Positions 29,343 through 38,499 of a stretch of DNA of 64,000 nucleotides are shown one piece after another. The stretch's first letter is position 1; every line of letters starts with the position of its first letter. Made by a program: the position numbers and the translations under genes. Source of the DNA: Erysipelotrichaceae bacterium (GTDB lineage Bacteria; Bacillota_I; Bacilli_A; Erysipelotrichales; Erysipelotrichaceae); the NCBI GenBank assembly GCA_017404785.1, contig JAFRBQ010000002.1, positions 116,959 to 180,958 on the forward strand, in the 5' to 3' direction. The notes below the pieces were generated by a model. That model was not told the DNA's origin, ran no database searches, and saw only the letters and a list, made by a program, of their open reading frames with translations.

Positions 29343-30125
29343 ATGAAAGCTGTACTGGTCACCGGTGCATCACGGGGCATCGGCAAGGAATTCGCCCGGC
29401 AGTTTGCCTACCGGGGCTACAATCTGGTGCTGGTCGCCAGAAGAGAAGATCTGCTGGAACAGATCAAAGCGGAATTTGAAGAAGAATACAATATCGAGAT
29501 CGCCTGTCTGGCCTGTGATATCGCTGCTGATCCCAAGGCTGTCTATGATTTCTGCAAGGACAACGCTTATGAGATCAGCGTACTGGTCAACAATGCCGGC
29601 TATGGCGATTACGGAGACTTCATCGACAGTGATATCCGGAAACTGGAAGGGATGATCGATCTCAACAACAAGGCTCTGATCACGCTGACTTATCACTTCA
29701 TCAAGGATATGAAAGAAAGAGGCTACGGTCATGTGATCAATGTCGGATCGGTAGCTTCGCTGATCCCCGGTCCGCATATGGCCGTCTACTATGCGACCAA
29801 GGCTTTCGTAATGTCCTTCTCGATGGCTTTAAGAGAAGAACTGCGCAAGGACGGTATCAAGGTATCTGTCTTATGTCCGGCACCGACCAAGTCGGATTTC
29901 TGGAATACGGCTGAAGCTGATACTTCTTCAGACTTCGATCAGCGGGTCTTCCGCACGACGACTGATGCTGCTAAAACAGGATACATGCTGTTTGAAACGA
30001 ATAAACCGTATGCGATCGACGGCCTGGCTTACCGCATCATCATCGGTGCTGCCAGACACATGCCGCTGGAACTGTGTGCCAGACTCGTAGGCATGATCCA
30101 GGATCGCACCAAAAAGAAAAGCTGA
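29343..30125 (+). CDS. Short-chain dehydrogenase/reductase
   Basis: 260-residue classical SDR. Cofactor motif TGASRGIG is at 7-14, NNAGYG near 82, and the catalytic Ser (VGSVAS), Tyr and Lys (YYATKAF) are all present. The ARREDLL motif after the second strand suggests NADP. It resembles YqjQ/DltE-type oxidoreductases, whose physiological substrate is not known. It is probably the last gene of the rapZ-yvcK-whiA operon and ends in a bidirectional terminator. Confidence 0.88.
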   Translation: MKAVLVTGASRGIGKEFARQFAYRGYNLVLVARREDLLEQIKAEFEEEYNIEIACLACDIAADPKAVYDFCKDNAYEISVLVNNAGYGDYGDFIDSDIRKLEGMIDLNNKALITLTYHFIKDMKERGYGHVINVGSVASLIPGPHMAVYYATKAFVMSFSMALREELRKDGIKVSVLCPAPTKSDFWNTAEADTSSDFDQRVFRTTTDAAKTGYMLFETNKPYAIDGLAYRIIIGAARHMPLELCARLVGMIQDRTKKKS

Positions 30126-30137
30126 AGATCAGCTTTT
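30117..30137. terminator. Bidirectional terminator, SDR and rlmA-like genes
   Basis: AAAAGCTGA/TCAGCTTTT stem with a 3-base loop; the A and T arms provide a U-tract in both directions. It spans the stop codons of both convergent genes. Confidence 0.8.
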
Positions 30138-30899
30138 ACGGTAAACATCGATCAGGAAGGCGAAAGTGATGTTTAGGCTTTCGCTTTTTTTGAGCTTTTC
30201 CTTATCTTTATCTGAAGTCGTATTGAAATACGGTGTCATCATGAAGAGGTTCTGCAGATCTTCCTGAGGGACTTCACGTTTCTGAGCTATCGGTATCTGC
30301 TTTTCCAGAGTCAGTCCTTCGATATCGATATTCTTTGTTTCGTTGAGATACGGTTCATCGTAGAGTACTTCCTTGAGTTCATAGAGATGTCTCTGATCCG
30401 GTCTGACAAAGATGAATCTTCCTTTGGGTTTTAAGATCCTGACGATCTCTTCTTTAGCTAATGGGGCGAAGATCGTTGTTATGACATCGGCACTTTCGTC
30501 TTCCAGAGGATCGTGGAAGATCGAATTGAGCAGGTATATGCCATCAGGATCGCTCTTTGAAGCGATCTTGAGTCCGGTCTTGCTAAGATCGATGCCGATC
30601 CTTTCCTTGGCGTTGAAAAAAGATGTGTAATAACCTTCTCCGCAGGCCAGATCGACCAGTTCATCTTCATTGTCGATCAGAGCGTTGACCCCATCTCTGA
30701 GGAACTGATAATAGCCTTTTTCCAGAAAGGCTTTGCGGGCTTTTATCATGGTCGGATTGTCACCGGTATTCTGGGAATTCTTCAGGTTCAGATTGAGATA
30801 ACCCTCCTTAGCCAGATCGAAACAATGTCCGTTTTCACACCTGTATGAACGGTCTTCTCTGTATAGTATTTTTTTGCATACGGGACACAAGATATTCAT
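30129..30899 (-). CDS. RlmA-family 23S rRNA (guanine-N1) methyltransferase
   Basis: 256-residue class I SAM methyltransferase with an N-terminal zinc site (CPVCKK, then CENGHCF) and the SAM motif VDLACGEGYYTSFF near residue 83. This arrangement is that of RlmA(I)/RlmA(II), which methylate G745 or G748 of 23S rRNA; the second type affects tylosin susceptibility. Which position is modified cannot be told here. TAAAAT lies six bases upstream of the ATG and there is no ribosome site. It is divergent from gmk with only 34 bases between the genes. Confidence 0.87.
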   Translation of the reverse strand: MNILCPVCKKILYREDRSYRCENGHCFDLAKEGYLNLNLKNSQNTGDNPTMIKARKAFLEKGYYQFLRDGVNALIDNEDELVDLACGEGYYTSFFNAKERIGIDLSKTGLKIASKSDPDGIYLLNSIFHDPLEDESADVITTIFAPLAKEEIVRILKPKGRFIFVRPDQRHLYELKEVLYDEPYLNETKNIDIEGLTLEKQIPIAQKREVPQEDLQNLFMMTPYFNTTSDKDKEKLKKSESLNITFAFLIDVYRKS

Positions 30900-30905
30900 G
30901 CTTCT

Positions 30906-30927
30906 ATTTTAAAATATGTAGTAGAAT
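30906..30927. promoter_or_regulatory. Back-to-back leaderless promoters (rlmA-like and gmk)
   Basis: Minus-strand TAAAAT at 30906-30911, six bases from the ATG at 30899; plus-strand TAGAAT at 30922-30927, six bases from the ATG at 30934. Ten bases separate the two -10 boxes. Confidence 0.65.
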
Positions 30928-30933
30928 AAATAT

Positions 30934-31500
30934 ATGGAAAAAGGATTATTGATTGTATTCAGCGGAGTCAGCGGTGTCGGAAAAGGGACGATCCTTTCCA
31001 AGCTGATGGAGATGGAAGACCTCAATCTGGCGTATTCGGTATCCATGACTACGAGAGCTCCAAGAGAAGGTGAAGTGGAGGGTGTCAATTACTTTTTTGT
31101 AACAAAAAAGCGCTTCCTGGAAGCCATCAAAAACGGAGAACTGCTTGAGCATGCCCGCTTCGTCGACAATGACTATGGCACACCTAAAGAATATGTGGAC
31201 AAGATGAGGGAAGAAGGCAAGAATGTCATCCTGGAGATCGAGATCAAGGGTGCCAGACAGGTCATGGAGAAGTGTCCTGATGCCTTGAGCATCTACATCG
31301 TACCTCCTTCACTTGAGGAACTGGAAAGAAGACTGCTGGAACGCAAATCCGAAGATGAACAGACGATCATGAAGAGGATCTCCAAGGCCCGTGAGGAGCT
31401 CAAGGATATCGACTTCTATGAGCACATTGTCTGCAATGACGATCTGGATATCGCCGTTGCCGAAGTAAGAGAAATAATATTAAATGAGATGAACAGGTAA
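30934..31500 (+). CDS. gmk: Guanylate kinase
   Basis: 188-residue enzyme phosphorylating GMP (and dGMP) to GDP with ATP. P-loop FSGVSGVGKGTI near residues 9-20, the GMP-binding SMTTRAPREGEVEGVNYFF segment and the lid region with the RRLLERKSEDE motif are intact. The start is supported by a -10 box six bases upstream. A terminator overlaps its stop, so it is monocistronic rather than linked to rpoZ as in many Bacillota. Confidence 0.96.
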   Translation: MEKGLLIVFSGVSGVGKGTILSKLMEMEDLNLAYSVSMTTRAPREGEVEGVNYFFVTKKRFLEAIKNGELLEHARFVDNDYGTPKEYVDKMREEGKNVILEIEIKGARQVMEKCPDALSIYIVPPSLEELERRLLERKSEDEQTIMKRISKAREELKDIDFYEHIVCNDDLDIAVAEVREIILNEMNR

Positions 31501-31516
31501 CGTTCATCTCTTTTTT
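31486..31516 (+). terminator. Terminator of gmk
   Basis: GAGATGAAC/GTTCATCTC stem spanning the gmk stop codon, followed by TTTTTT. Confidence 0.85.
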
Positions 31517-31518
31517 GT

Positions 31519-32355
31519 TTACAGTGGATGGAAGATCGGTGTCATGTTTTCGAAGGTACAGAATTCCTTGAAGCCGATCTTTTTAAGTTCTTCCTTGCCG
31601 TTTTCGATATTGAAACCGAGATCCTTGGCACAATGGGCATCCGAGCCGATCGTGATGATCCTTCCGCCCAGATCATGATAGATCTTCAGGATAGCTCTTG
31701 AAGGGGTAAGATCTCTGACGCCGTAGCGGACGTTGGAAGTATTGAGTTCGATGCCTTTGTCATCTCTAATGACGACTTTGAATATCTCATAGACGAGATC
31801 TTCGAAATCGCTTAGAGGACATTCGCCTTTAGGATCATAGCGGTTGAAGGCATCGAGATGGCCAAGGACACTGTAGTCTTTGTAGGCGTTCACGGTTCTT
31901 AGTATCTCTTCGTAATAGACGCGGTTGTATTCTCTCTGGGTCTTGCCGGCATAGAACTCAGGCAGGTGGATCTCAATGTCGTTGACCTGGTGATTGGAAT
32001 GGATCACAAAATCCAGCGGATAGCTGTCGTAGAGTTTCTGATAGCGTTCAAGCTGACACATCTGCAGTCCGAATTCCAGGCCTTTTCTGATCGTGATCTG
32101 TCCGGCGTATTTCTGCTGCAGCATCTCGATCTTGGCAAAATAGCGAGGGTAGTCGACGTTCCTTAAAGGCTTGCCATCATGACCCAGACGGAAAGTAGTT
32201 CCCGGTTCACCGACATCGAGCTTGACGCCGAAATCGACATGGTCGGTAAAGCAGATCTCATCAAGACCGATCCTGATGCCGTCTTTTACGGCATCTTCCA
32301 TATCGTATATCGAATCATCGGAGAATTCCGTGTGTACGTGATAATCACAGAGCAT
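31519..32355 (-). CDS. PHP-domain histidinol-phosphatase family protein
   Basis: 278-residue trinuclear-metal PHP phosphoesterase of the HisK type. Metal ligands include DYHVHTEFSDD at the N-terminus, CFTDHVDFG, and the C-terminal GSDAHCAKDLG. HisK-type members hydrolyse L-histidinol phosphate, but no other his gene is nearby, so the real substrate is open. The start at 32355 is preferred over an in-frame one at 32385, because TATAAT ends six bases before it and the shorter protein begins directly at the metal motif; the upstream start would fall in the rpsD terminator. Confidence 0.85.
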   Translation of the reverse strand: MLCDYHVHTEFSDDSIYDMEDAVKDGIRIGLDEICFTDHVDFGVKLDVGEPGTTFRLGHDGKPLRNVDYPRYFAKIEMLQQKYAGQITIRKGLEFGLQMCQLERYQKLYDSYPLDFVIHSNHQVNDIEIHLPEFYAGKTQREYNRVYYEEILRTVNAYKDYSVLGHLDAFNRYDPKGECPLSDFEDLVYEIFKVVIRDDKGIELNTSNVRYGVRDLTPSRAILKIYHDLGGRIITIGSDAHCAKDLGFNIENGKEELKKIGFKEFCTFENMTPIFHPL

Positions 32356-32361
32356 ATCTGT

Positions 32362-32367
32362 ATTATA
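32362..32367 (-). promoter_or_regulatory. Leaderless -10 box of the PHP gene
   Basis: Minus-strand TATAAT followed by ACAGAT and the ATG at 32355. It begins one base after the T-run of the rpsD terminator. Confidence 0.68.
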
Positions 32368-32397
32368 CAAAAAAAGAATTCCCATTGCGGGAATTCT
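32368..32397 (-). terminator. Terminator of rpsD
   Basis: AGAATTCCC/GGGAATTCT stem with a GCAAT loop, followed by TTTTTTT on the minus strand. Confidence 0.88.
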
Positions 32398-32406
32398 TTC
32401 TTCAGA

Positions 32407-33012
32407 TTATCTGTTGTAGTACTCGATGACGAGCAGTTCGTTGATCTCCTGATTGAGTTCTTTTCTTTCAGGGTATCTGACGTATTTGCCTTTGCGGGCA
32501 TCTTTGTCTACTTCAACGAAATCCTTGAATGAAGCTGTTGCCTCGAGGGATTCAGCTACGAACGGATTGTTCTTGTAGTTGTCCTTGAGCTCGATGACTG
32601 ATCCAGGTCTGATCTGGCATGAAGGGATATCGACCTTTTTGCCGTCGACCATGACATGGCCGTGTGCTACGATCTGTCTGGCCTGTTTTCTGGTGCTTGC
32701 GAAGCCCATGCGGTAGACGAGGTTGTCCAGTCTTGATTCCAGCATGACGAACAGGTTAGTACCGGTAACACCTTTCTTTTTGACAGCTTTGACATAAGTG
32801 TTGTAGAACTGCTTTTCGCTCAGTCCGTACATATGTCTCATCTTCTGCTTTTCGGCCTTCTGTAAGCCGTAGTTGGACTGCTTGATCCTTCTGGTTGCGG
32901 ATCCGTGCATGCCCGGGATGTAAGGTCTCTTTGTCAGTTCTTCGCCTGTTTCAAGAACAGAGAAGTTAAGACGTCTGGAGATTCTCCAAGTAGGACCTGT
33001 GTTTCTTGCCAT
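32407..33012 (-). CDS. rpsD: 30S ribosomal protein S4
   Basis: 201-residue primary assembly protein of the 30S subunit. Start MARNTGPTWRISRRLNFSVL and the S4 RNA-binding domain (LESRLDNLVYRMGFASTRKQARQ) are typical. It is of the cysteine-free type, without an N-terminal zinc knuckle. It is monocistronic, with GGAGGAG before the ATG, a promoter at 33169-33197 and a long structured leader typical of S4 autoregulation. Confidence 0.98.
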   Translation of the reverse strand: MARNTGPTWRISRRLNFSVLETGEELTKRPYIPGMHGSATRRIKQSNYGLQKAEKQKMRHMYGLSEKQFYNTYVKAVKKKGVTGTNLFVMLESRLDNLVYRMGFASTRKQARQIVAHGHVMVDGKKVDIPSCQIRPGSVIELKDNYKNNPFVAESLEATASFKDFVEVDKDARKGKYVRYPERKELNQEINELLVIEYYNR

Positions 33013-33162
33013 AAGTTTCTCCTCCTTAAGTAAGTACAGGTGTAAATCATCATCAGGTGTGTCCGTATTTGACTTTCACCAATAGCGCCTGGCTACTTGT
33101 CTCCGCCGCGGGTACTGACGCATGACTGATGACTTTACATGCTGCTATAAAAATTTATGTGC
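33013..33162 (-). promoter_or_regulatory. Structured rpsD leader, probable S4 autoregulatory element
   Basis: About 150 transcribed bases before rpsD with GC-rich hairpin content. A long-range pairing is visible between GTAAA-TCATCAG near the 5' end (33126-33138) and CTGATGA-TTTAC (33042-33056) just before the ribosome site. Firmicute rpsD messages carry such leaders, bound by S4 to repress translation. Class assignment is by position and pairing, not by covariance. Confidence 0.6.
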
Positions 33163-33168
33163 TCATTT

Positions 33169-33197
33169 ATTATCGCAAATCAGCACCGGCCTGTCAA
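33169..33197 (-). promoter_or_regulatory. Promoter of rpsD
   Basis: Minus-strand TTGACA (33192-33197), 17-base spacer, GATAAT (33169-33174). Confidence 0.8.
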
Positions 33198-33220
33198 TTG
33201 AAAAAAGCCTATATAAATTG

Positions 33221-33226
33221 TAAAAT
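33221..33226 (+). promoter_or_regulatory. -10 box of ezrA
   Basis: TAAAAT followed by eight bases and the ATG at 33235; no ribosome site, so at most a two-base leader is expected. Confidence 0.5.
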
Positions 33227-33234
33227 GAACCTGT

Positions 33235-34956
33235 ATGGAATTCATTAAGAATATGGATAAGACCAAGCTTATGATCATCGCAGCCGCCGTGATCGTTTTT
33301 ATTGCCCTCATCGTGCTGCTGATTGTCAATAAATCACGTAAAAAGAAGATCAAGGATATGCTGGATCAGCTGTATGTGCGTTTCACCGCCGTCAAGACTG
33401 TTCCGCTGGCCTTCAAACTGAACAAGGCTCAGACCATGGCCAGACGCAATGCGGATACGGCAGCCGCAGTCGCTGACTACTATACCCGCTATGAAGCGAC
33501 GGAACAGCACATCAACGAGATCCAGGACATGCTCAACGACGCTGATGACTCACTGAGTCAGAGAAAATACAAAGAAAATCTGGAGGTCATGACCAAGATC
33601 GGTGATGAACTGACCAAGTGTGAAGAGGAAGTCAAGCAGATCGATGATTTCCTGGAAGAATTCTCCCGCAAGGAGAGCGAACAGCGCGAGTATTCTTCCA
33701 AACTCAAGGAAAAATACCGGGTCGTCAAAACGACCATCAATAAGAATTCTCAGGTCCTTTCCATTTCCTATGACGGTTTCGTCGAGAGACTCGAGGAATG
33801 CGAAAGGCTTTTCTCATCTTCGGAGGAATACATGTATGCTTCCGATTACGGATCAGCCCAGATCGATCTCGAGACCATCGAAAAGAATCTCGAGGACATC
33901 AAGCGCTGCGCCAATGCGATCCCGAAGCTGATCAAGGACACCAAGGGCGTCGTGCCGCTCATGCTGGATGAATTCAAGCGTGAACTGGCTCTGACCAGAC
34001 AAAGAGGCGTCTATACCGATCATCTGCATGCCGAAGAGAAAGTCGCCAGTATCGAGGCGATGCTCAATGAAGACGTCAAGAAGATCATGAGTGCGGATAC
34101 GGAAGGCATCAGGGACGATGTCAATGAAGCCAAGGATATCCTGAACGAACTCACTGAACAGATCGCTGCGGAGAACCGTTCCTTCAAGGAAGCCAGAGAG
34201 ACCAATGACAGAGCCTATGAACATATCCAGGATATGGAGAAGGTCGAGAACTATGTCAGGATCGCTTATGATAAAGATTCTGAAAGATTCGGTCTTGAGG
34301 ATGTCAAGGAAGTTCTGAGACAGAAACGGGAGAATATCGAGAAATACCGTCAGGAATATGAGAATATCAGTGCCGATCTGGGCAGCTGTCTCAAACCGTC
34401 TTCCGAGATCCTGGTCAGTGCGGAAGAGCTGGACAGTAAAGTCGAAGCCGATATGAAGACGCTGTATTCCTACAAGTCGACGATCGACAAGTCGACGGAC
34501 GGCGAGACCAGAGCCATCACCCAGCTCACCAAACTGCAGCTGGTCGTGGCTGAAGTCGAGACCAAACTGGCAGAATACAACCTGCCTTCGATCGATGAAT
34601 CATACAAGGAAGACCTGAAGAAGTCGAGAGACTATATCGCCAGGATCAGATCACTGATCGGCCAGGTCCCGATCGATATCGCCAAACTGAATGCCTTGCT
34701 GGATGAAGCCATCGACTTCACCTACAAGTTCTACAACAACATCAACAATGTCGTGGGTATGGCCATCATGGTCGAGAACGCGATCGTCTTTGGCAACAAA
34801 TACCGTTCAACTTATCCGGAGATCGACAGAGAACTGTCCAAAGCGGAGTTCCAGTATCTCAACGGTGAATATACGAGAGCTTTAAAGACGGCCATCACCT
34901 GCATGGAGACGCTGTTCCCGGAGAACGCTGACGAAAAGATCATGGAGAATGCCTGA
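33235..34956 (+). CDS. ezrA: Septation ring formation regulator EzrA
   Basis: 573-residue protein with an N-terminal membrane helix (about residues 12-32), a short basic stretch (KSRKKKIKDML) and long coiled-coil spectrin-like repeats for the rest. EzrA binds FtsZ at the membrane, limits Z-ring formation away from midcell and links it to cell-wall enzymes in Bacillota. Length and layout match the family. Its stop overlaps the cysteine desulfurase start (TGATG), a neighbourhood (ezrA, nifS-like, thiI) known from other Bacillota. Confidence 0.9.
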   Translation: MEFIKNMDKTKLMIIAAAVIVFIALIVLLIVNKSRKKKIKDMLDQLYVRFTAVKTVPLAFKLNKAQTMARRNADTAAAVADYYTRYEATEQHINEIQDMLNDADDSLSQRKYKENLEVMTKIGDELTKCEEEVKQIDDFLEEFSRKESEQREYSSKLKEKYRVVKTTINKNSQVLSISYDGFVERLEECERLFSSSEEYMYASDYGSAQIDLETIEKNLEDIKRCANAIPKLIKDTKGVVPLMLDEFKRELALTRQRGVYTDHLHAEEKVASIEAMLNEDVKKIMSADTEGIRDDVNEAKDILNELTEQIAAENRSFKEARETNDRAYEHIQDMEKVENYVRIAYDKDSERFGLEDVKEVLRQKRENIEKYRQEYENISADLGSCLKPSSEILVSAEELDSKVEADMKTLYSYKSTIDKSTDGETRAITQLTKLQLVVAEVETKLAEYNLPSIDESYKEDLKKSRDYIARIRSLIGQVPIDIAKLNALLDEAIDFTYKFYNNINNVVGMAIMVENAIVFGNKYRSTYPEIDRELSKAEFQYLNGEYTRALKTAITCMETLFPENADEKIMENA

Positions 34957-36059
34957 TGAAGGTCTATCTGGATAATGTCTCGACGACTTCGCTCGATCCG
35001 GAAGTCAGAAAGACCTACACCAAACTGCTTGATGATTATTACTGTAATAGCGATGCCCTTTATGATGATGGCGTCGCTATTTATGATATGCAGGAAAGAT
35101 CCCGCAAGCTCATCGCTGATCTGTTGAAGGTCAGAAAAGATGAGATCATTTTTACGTCCGGTGCTTCGGAAGCTAATTCATTGGCCATCAAGGGACTCTG
35201 TCTTTCCCAGAAGAAGAGAAAGCATCTGATCACTTCGATCTATGAACACTCTTCAGCCTATAACAGTTTCAAACAGCTGGAAGAGGAATTCGGTTTTGAA
35301 GTCACTTATCTGAACCCTGATGAAAACGGGCAGATCACTCCGGAAGCGGTAAAGGAAGCGTTGAGAGATGACACGCTGCTGGTGTCGATCATGCAGGTGA
35401 ACAATGAGATCGGAGCCGTGAATGAAGTCGACAAGATCGCAAAGATCGTCAAGAAACATCCCGGTACTTTCTTCCATACGGATATCACTCAAGGCTTGGG
35501 CAAGACGGATTTCGATCTGACGGATACGGATATGGCATCCTTCTCGGCACACAAGATCCACGGACTCAAGGGCAGCGGTGTCCTTTTCCGCCGTGAACAC
35601 GTCCCTATGATCCCGCTGATCTCCGGCGGCCAGCAGGAGTATTCGCTGCGCGGCGGCACTTCCAACGCCTTAAGCAATATCGTACTGGCCAAGACGCTGA
35701 GGATCGCGCTTGAGAATAAAGATAAGTATCAGGATCATCTGAAGTCCTTACATGACCGGCTTGTGAAAGGATTCGATGAAAGAGTACATATTAATTACGA
35801 TAAAGGGCTCATCACGCTGGTGAACATCTCGACACCGATACAATCGGAAGTGCTGCTTAATGCGTTGAACGAAAAAGGGATCATGGTCTCCTCGAAGTCG
35901 ACCTGCGGTTCGAGGAAGAACGAACCCAACCGGACACTTAATGCCATGAACATCGATGAAGACTATGCGATCAGGATCTCGATGGATCATTCCAATACGG
36001 AAGAAGAGATCGATTATTTCAATAAGAATCTGAAGGAGATACTTGATAAGTATGCTTGA
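34956..36059 (+). CDS. Cysteine desulfurase (NifS/IscS-like)
   Basis: 367-residue PLP enzyme that removes sulfur from cysteine as a protein-bound persulfide. The PLP lysine is in FSAHKIHGLKGSGV and the mobile-loop cysteine in SSKSTCGSRKNE. Located directly before thiI and overlapping its start by eight bases, it most likely feeds sulfur to ThiI for 4-thiouridine in tRNA, as NifZ-type desulfurases do in Bacillus. A general Fe-S role is less likely since no scaffold gene is near. Confidence 0.9.
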   Translation: MKVYLDNVSTTSLDPEVRKTYTKLLDDYYCNSDALYDDGVAIYDMQERSRKLIADLLKVRKDEIIFTSGASEANSLAIKGLCLSQKKRKHLITSIYEHSSAYNSFKQLEEEFGFEVTYLNPDENGQITPEAVKEALRDDTLLVSIMQVNNEIGAVNEVDKIAKIVKKHPGTFFHTDITQGLGKTDFDLTDTDMASFSAHKIHGLKGSGVLFRREHVPMIPLISGGQQEYSLRGGTSNALSNIVLAKTLRIALENKDKYQDHLKSLHDRLVKGFDERVHINYDKGLITLVNISTPIQSEVLLNALNEKGIMVSSKSTCGSRKNEPNRTLNAMNIDEDYAIRISMDHSNTEEEIDYFNKNLKEILDKYA

Positions 36060-37254
36060 ACTGTTATATGACCACATCGTCATCCGCTACGGTGAACTCT
36101 CCACCAAAGGCAAGAACCGCAAGGAATTCACCAGACAGCTGACCCAGAATATCCGCAAGAGGCTGAAGGATCATAACGGACTGACTTTCAATATGCTCCA
36201 TGACGGTCTGTTCATCAGACTCAACGGTGAAGACTATACGCAGATCAAAGAAGAACTGAAAGACATCTTCGGTTATGCCTATTTTTCCGGTGCCATCAGA
36301 ACGGAAAAGGATATCGAAGAAGTCAAGAAGGTGACGCTGGCTCTGGCAAAGACTCATGAAGCAAAGACTTTCAAGGTCGCCACCAAACGTCATGACAAGT
36401 CTTTTCCGCTTCGTTCCGATGATATCAACAGAGCCGTTGCGGGCAACATCTTGCATAACACCGAACTGCGGGTCGATGTCCACGAACCGGATCTGATGAT
36501 CTATGTCTCCGTCGATCGCGATTTCATCTATATCATGGATGAGAAGGTCAAAGGACCGGGCGGTTATCCTACCGGCATCAACGGTATGGCCATGGTCATG
36601 ATGTCCGGTGGTATCGATTCACCGGTCGCTGCCTATCTGACGATGAAGAGGGGCTTGAAGATCGAATGTATCCATTTCGCTTCTCAACCGTATACTTCCA
36701 AGCAGGCGCTGGAAAAAGTACTGACCCTGGCCAGGAAGCTTTCCTGCTGTCAGGAGGAAGTAAATGTTCATGTCATCCCGTTCACTGATCTGCAGCTGGC
36801 CATCTACAAGAACGTCGATGAGCCTTACTGTATCACGATCATGCGCAGGATGATGTACCGGATCGCTGATGAGATATGTCGCAGACGCAAGATCAGAGTC
36901 ATCACCAACGGCGAATCGATCGGTCAGGTGGCATCCCAGACTCCGGAATCGATCAGTGTCATCTCCAGAGTTTCTGATACGCTGATCCTGAGACCTTTAT
37001 GTATGATGGATAAACTGGAGATCATCGATATCGCCAAGCATATCGACACCTACGAGACCAGTATCCTTCCGTATGAGGACTGCTGTACGATCTTCGATCC
37101 GAAGAATCCGGTCACCAAACCTAAGGAAGACAAGTGTCTTTATTATGAATCACTGTTTGATTATCAGACTTTAGTAGCACAATGCGTCAGCAATGACGAG
37201 ATCATAAACGTATCTTATCGAAAGAAGGAAAATGAAGATGAATCAATATTCTAA
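36052..37254 (+). CDS. thiI: tRNA 4-thiouridine synthase ThiI
   Basis: 400-residue enzyme with N-terminal ferredoxin-like and THUMP domains and a PP-loop ATPase (MMSGGIDSPVAAYL near residue 183). It adenylates U8 of tRNA and transfers sulfur. The ATG at 36052 is used because IRYGELSTKGKNR then lies at the expected distance. No C-terminal rhodanese domain is present, the usual Bacillota form, which fits the adjacent dedicated desulfurase. It overlaps its neighbours on both sides. Confidence 0.93.
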   Translation: MLELLYDHIVIRYGELSTKGKNRKEFTRQLTQNIRKRLKDHNGLTFNMLHDGLFIRLNGEDYTQIKEELKDIFGYAYFSGAIRTEKDIEEVKKVTLALAKTHEAKTFKVATKRHDKSFPLRSDDINRAVAGNILHNTELRVDVHEPDLMIYVSVDRDFIYIMDEKVKGPGGYPTGINGMAMVMMSGGIDSPVAAYLTMKRGLKIECIHFASQPYTSKQALEKVLTLARKLSCCQEEVNVHVIPFTDLQLAIYKNVDEPYCITIMRRMMYRIADEICRRRKIRVITNGESIGQVASQTPESISVISRVSDTLILRPLCMMDKLEIIDIAKHIDTYETSILPYEDCCTIFDPKNPVTKPKEDKCLYYESLFDYQTLVAQCVSNDEIINVSYRKKENEDESIF

Positions 37255-38482
37255 GCGTAGACACAGTGTTTTCGATTCACTGCAGGGCAATGCGGCTGTG
37301 ATCCTGTTCTCGGGAAAGGCACCGATGCGTTCTGCCGATGAAGCCTATGATTTTTCTGTCGACCGCAATTTCTATTACCTGACGGGTCTCGACAAAGAGG
37401 ACATGGTCTTACTGATGTACAGACTGGACGGTACGGAACACGAGACGCTGTTCATCCCGCCTTATGACGAGACGATGGCCAGATGGGTCGGAGGAAGGAT
37501 GCTGGCAGAAGAAGCGACTAATATTTCAGAGATCAAGTCAGTTGAAGACAGAGGTGATCTCGATGACAGTATCGCATCGCTGCTCAACAGAAGCCGCAAG
37601 GATCCGGCTTTCACGATGTACTTCGATTTCTGGCATTATGAGAAAGATCAGCCGCTGACAGCTGCTCACAATTATGCTGCGGGGCTCAGAGTCAATTATC
37701 CCGGTCTTAATCTGAAAGATATCTATCCAACCTTGACCGGCATGCGCCTGATCAAGGATGAATATGAGATCTCCTGCATCCGCAAGGCTATCCATACCAC
37801 CAATTTGGGCATCATGCAGATGATGCGTACAGCCAAGCCGGGCATCAATGAGATGACGATGGAAGGAGTCTTCAACTTTGTGCTGGCTCAATCCTTATGT
37901 AAGAGGAATGCTTTCCATACGATCGCGGCCAGTGGAGAAAGAGCGACGATCTTACACTATCAGGACAATGATCAGATCATGAATGACGGGGAGCTTTTCC
38001 TGTGTGATCTGGGTGCGACAAATGATTACTACTGTGCCGATATCTCAAGAACATTCCCAATCAACGGTGTCTTTACGCCAAGACAGCGTGAGATCTATGA
38101 GATCGTTCTGAAGGCACAGAAGATCGTGGAAGACAATGCGAAGGCCGGTGTAAAGCTGAAAGAACTCAATCAGCTGGTCGTTGATTTTTATAAAGAAGAA
38201 CTGCCCAAGCACGGGCTGGATAAAGATGTTACAGAATACTACTTCCACAGTGTCTCTCATCATCTGGGTCTTGATACCCATGATGTGGACGGAGGACTTG
38301 GATCTATGCTGCAGGCCGGGAATGTCATTACAAATGAACCGGGACTGTATATCGCCGATGAAGGGATCGGCATCAGGATAGAGGATGATCTGCTGATCTA
38401 TGAATCAGGATGCGAAGTCCTGTCTCATGAGATCATCAAGGATCCCGATGATATTGAAAGATATATGAATAAAGGACAGTGA
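37238..38482 (+). CDS. pepP: Xaa-Pro aminopeptidase (M24B, PepP-like)
   Basis: 414-residue pita-bread metalloaminopeptidase removing N-terminal residues before proline. An N-terminal creatinase-like domain is followed by the M24 domain with metal ligands in LCDLGATNDYYCADISRTF (two Asp), HSVSHHLGLDTHD (His), ITNEPGLYI (Glu) and GIRIEDDL (Glu). The ATG at 37238 has AAGGA eight bases upstream; the in-frame ATG two codons earlier would be too close to it. It overlaps the end of thiI by 17 bases. Confidence 0.92.
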   Translation: MNQYSKRRHSVFDSLQGNAAVILFSGKAPMRSADEAYDFSVDRNFYYLTGLDKEDMVLLMYRLDGTEHETLFIPPYDETMARWVGGRMLAEEATNISEIKSVEDRGDLDDSIASLLNRSRKDPAFTMYFDFWHYEKDQPLTAAHNYAAGLRVNYPGLNLKDIYPTLTGMRLIKDEYEISCIRKAIHTTNLGIMQMMRTAKPGINEMTMEGVFNFVLAQSLCKRNAFHTIAASGERATILHYQDNDQIMNDGELFLCDLGATNDYYCADISRTFPINGVFTPRQREIYEIVLKAQKIVEDNAKAGVKLKELNQLVVDFYKEELPKHGLDKDVTEYYFHSVSHHLGLDTHDVDGGLGSMLQAGNVITNEPGLYIADEGIGIRIEDDLLIYESGCEVLSHEIIKDPDDIERYMNKGQ

Positions 38483-38499
38483 TCGATCACTGCCCTTTA
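38471..38499. terminator. Bidirectional terminator, pepP and RpiR-like gene
   Basis: AAAGG-CAGTGATC/GATCACTG-CCTTT hairpin with one mismatch, covering the ends of both convergent genes. Confidence 0.7.
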
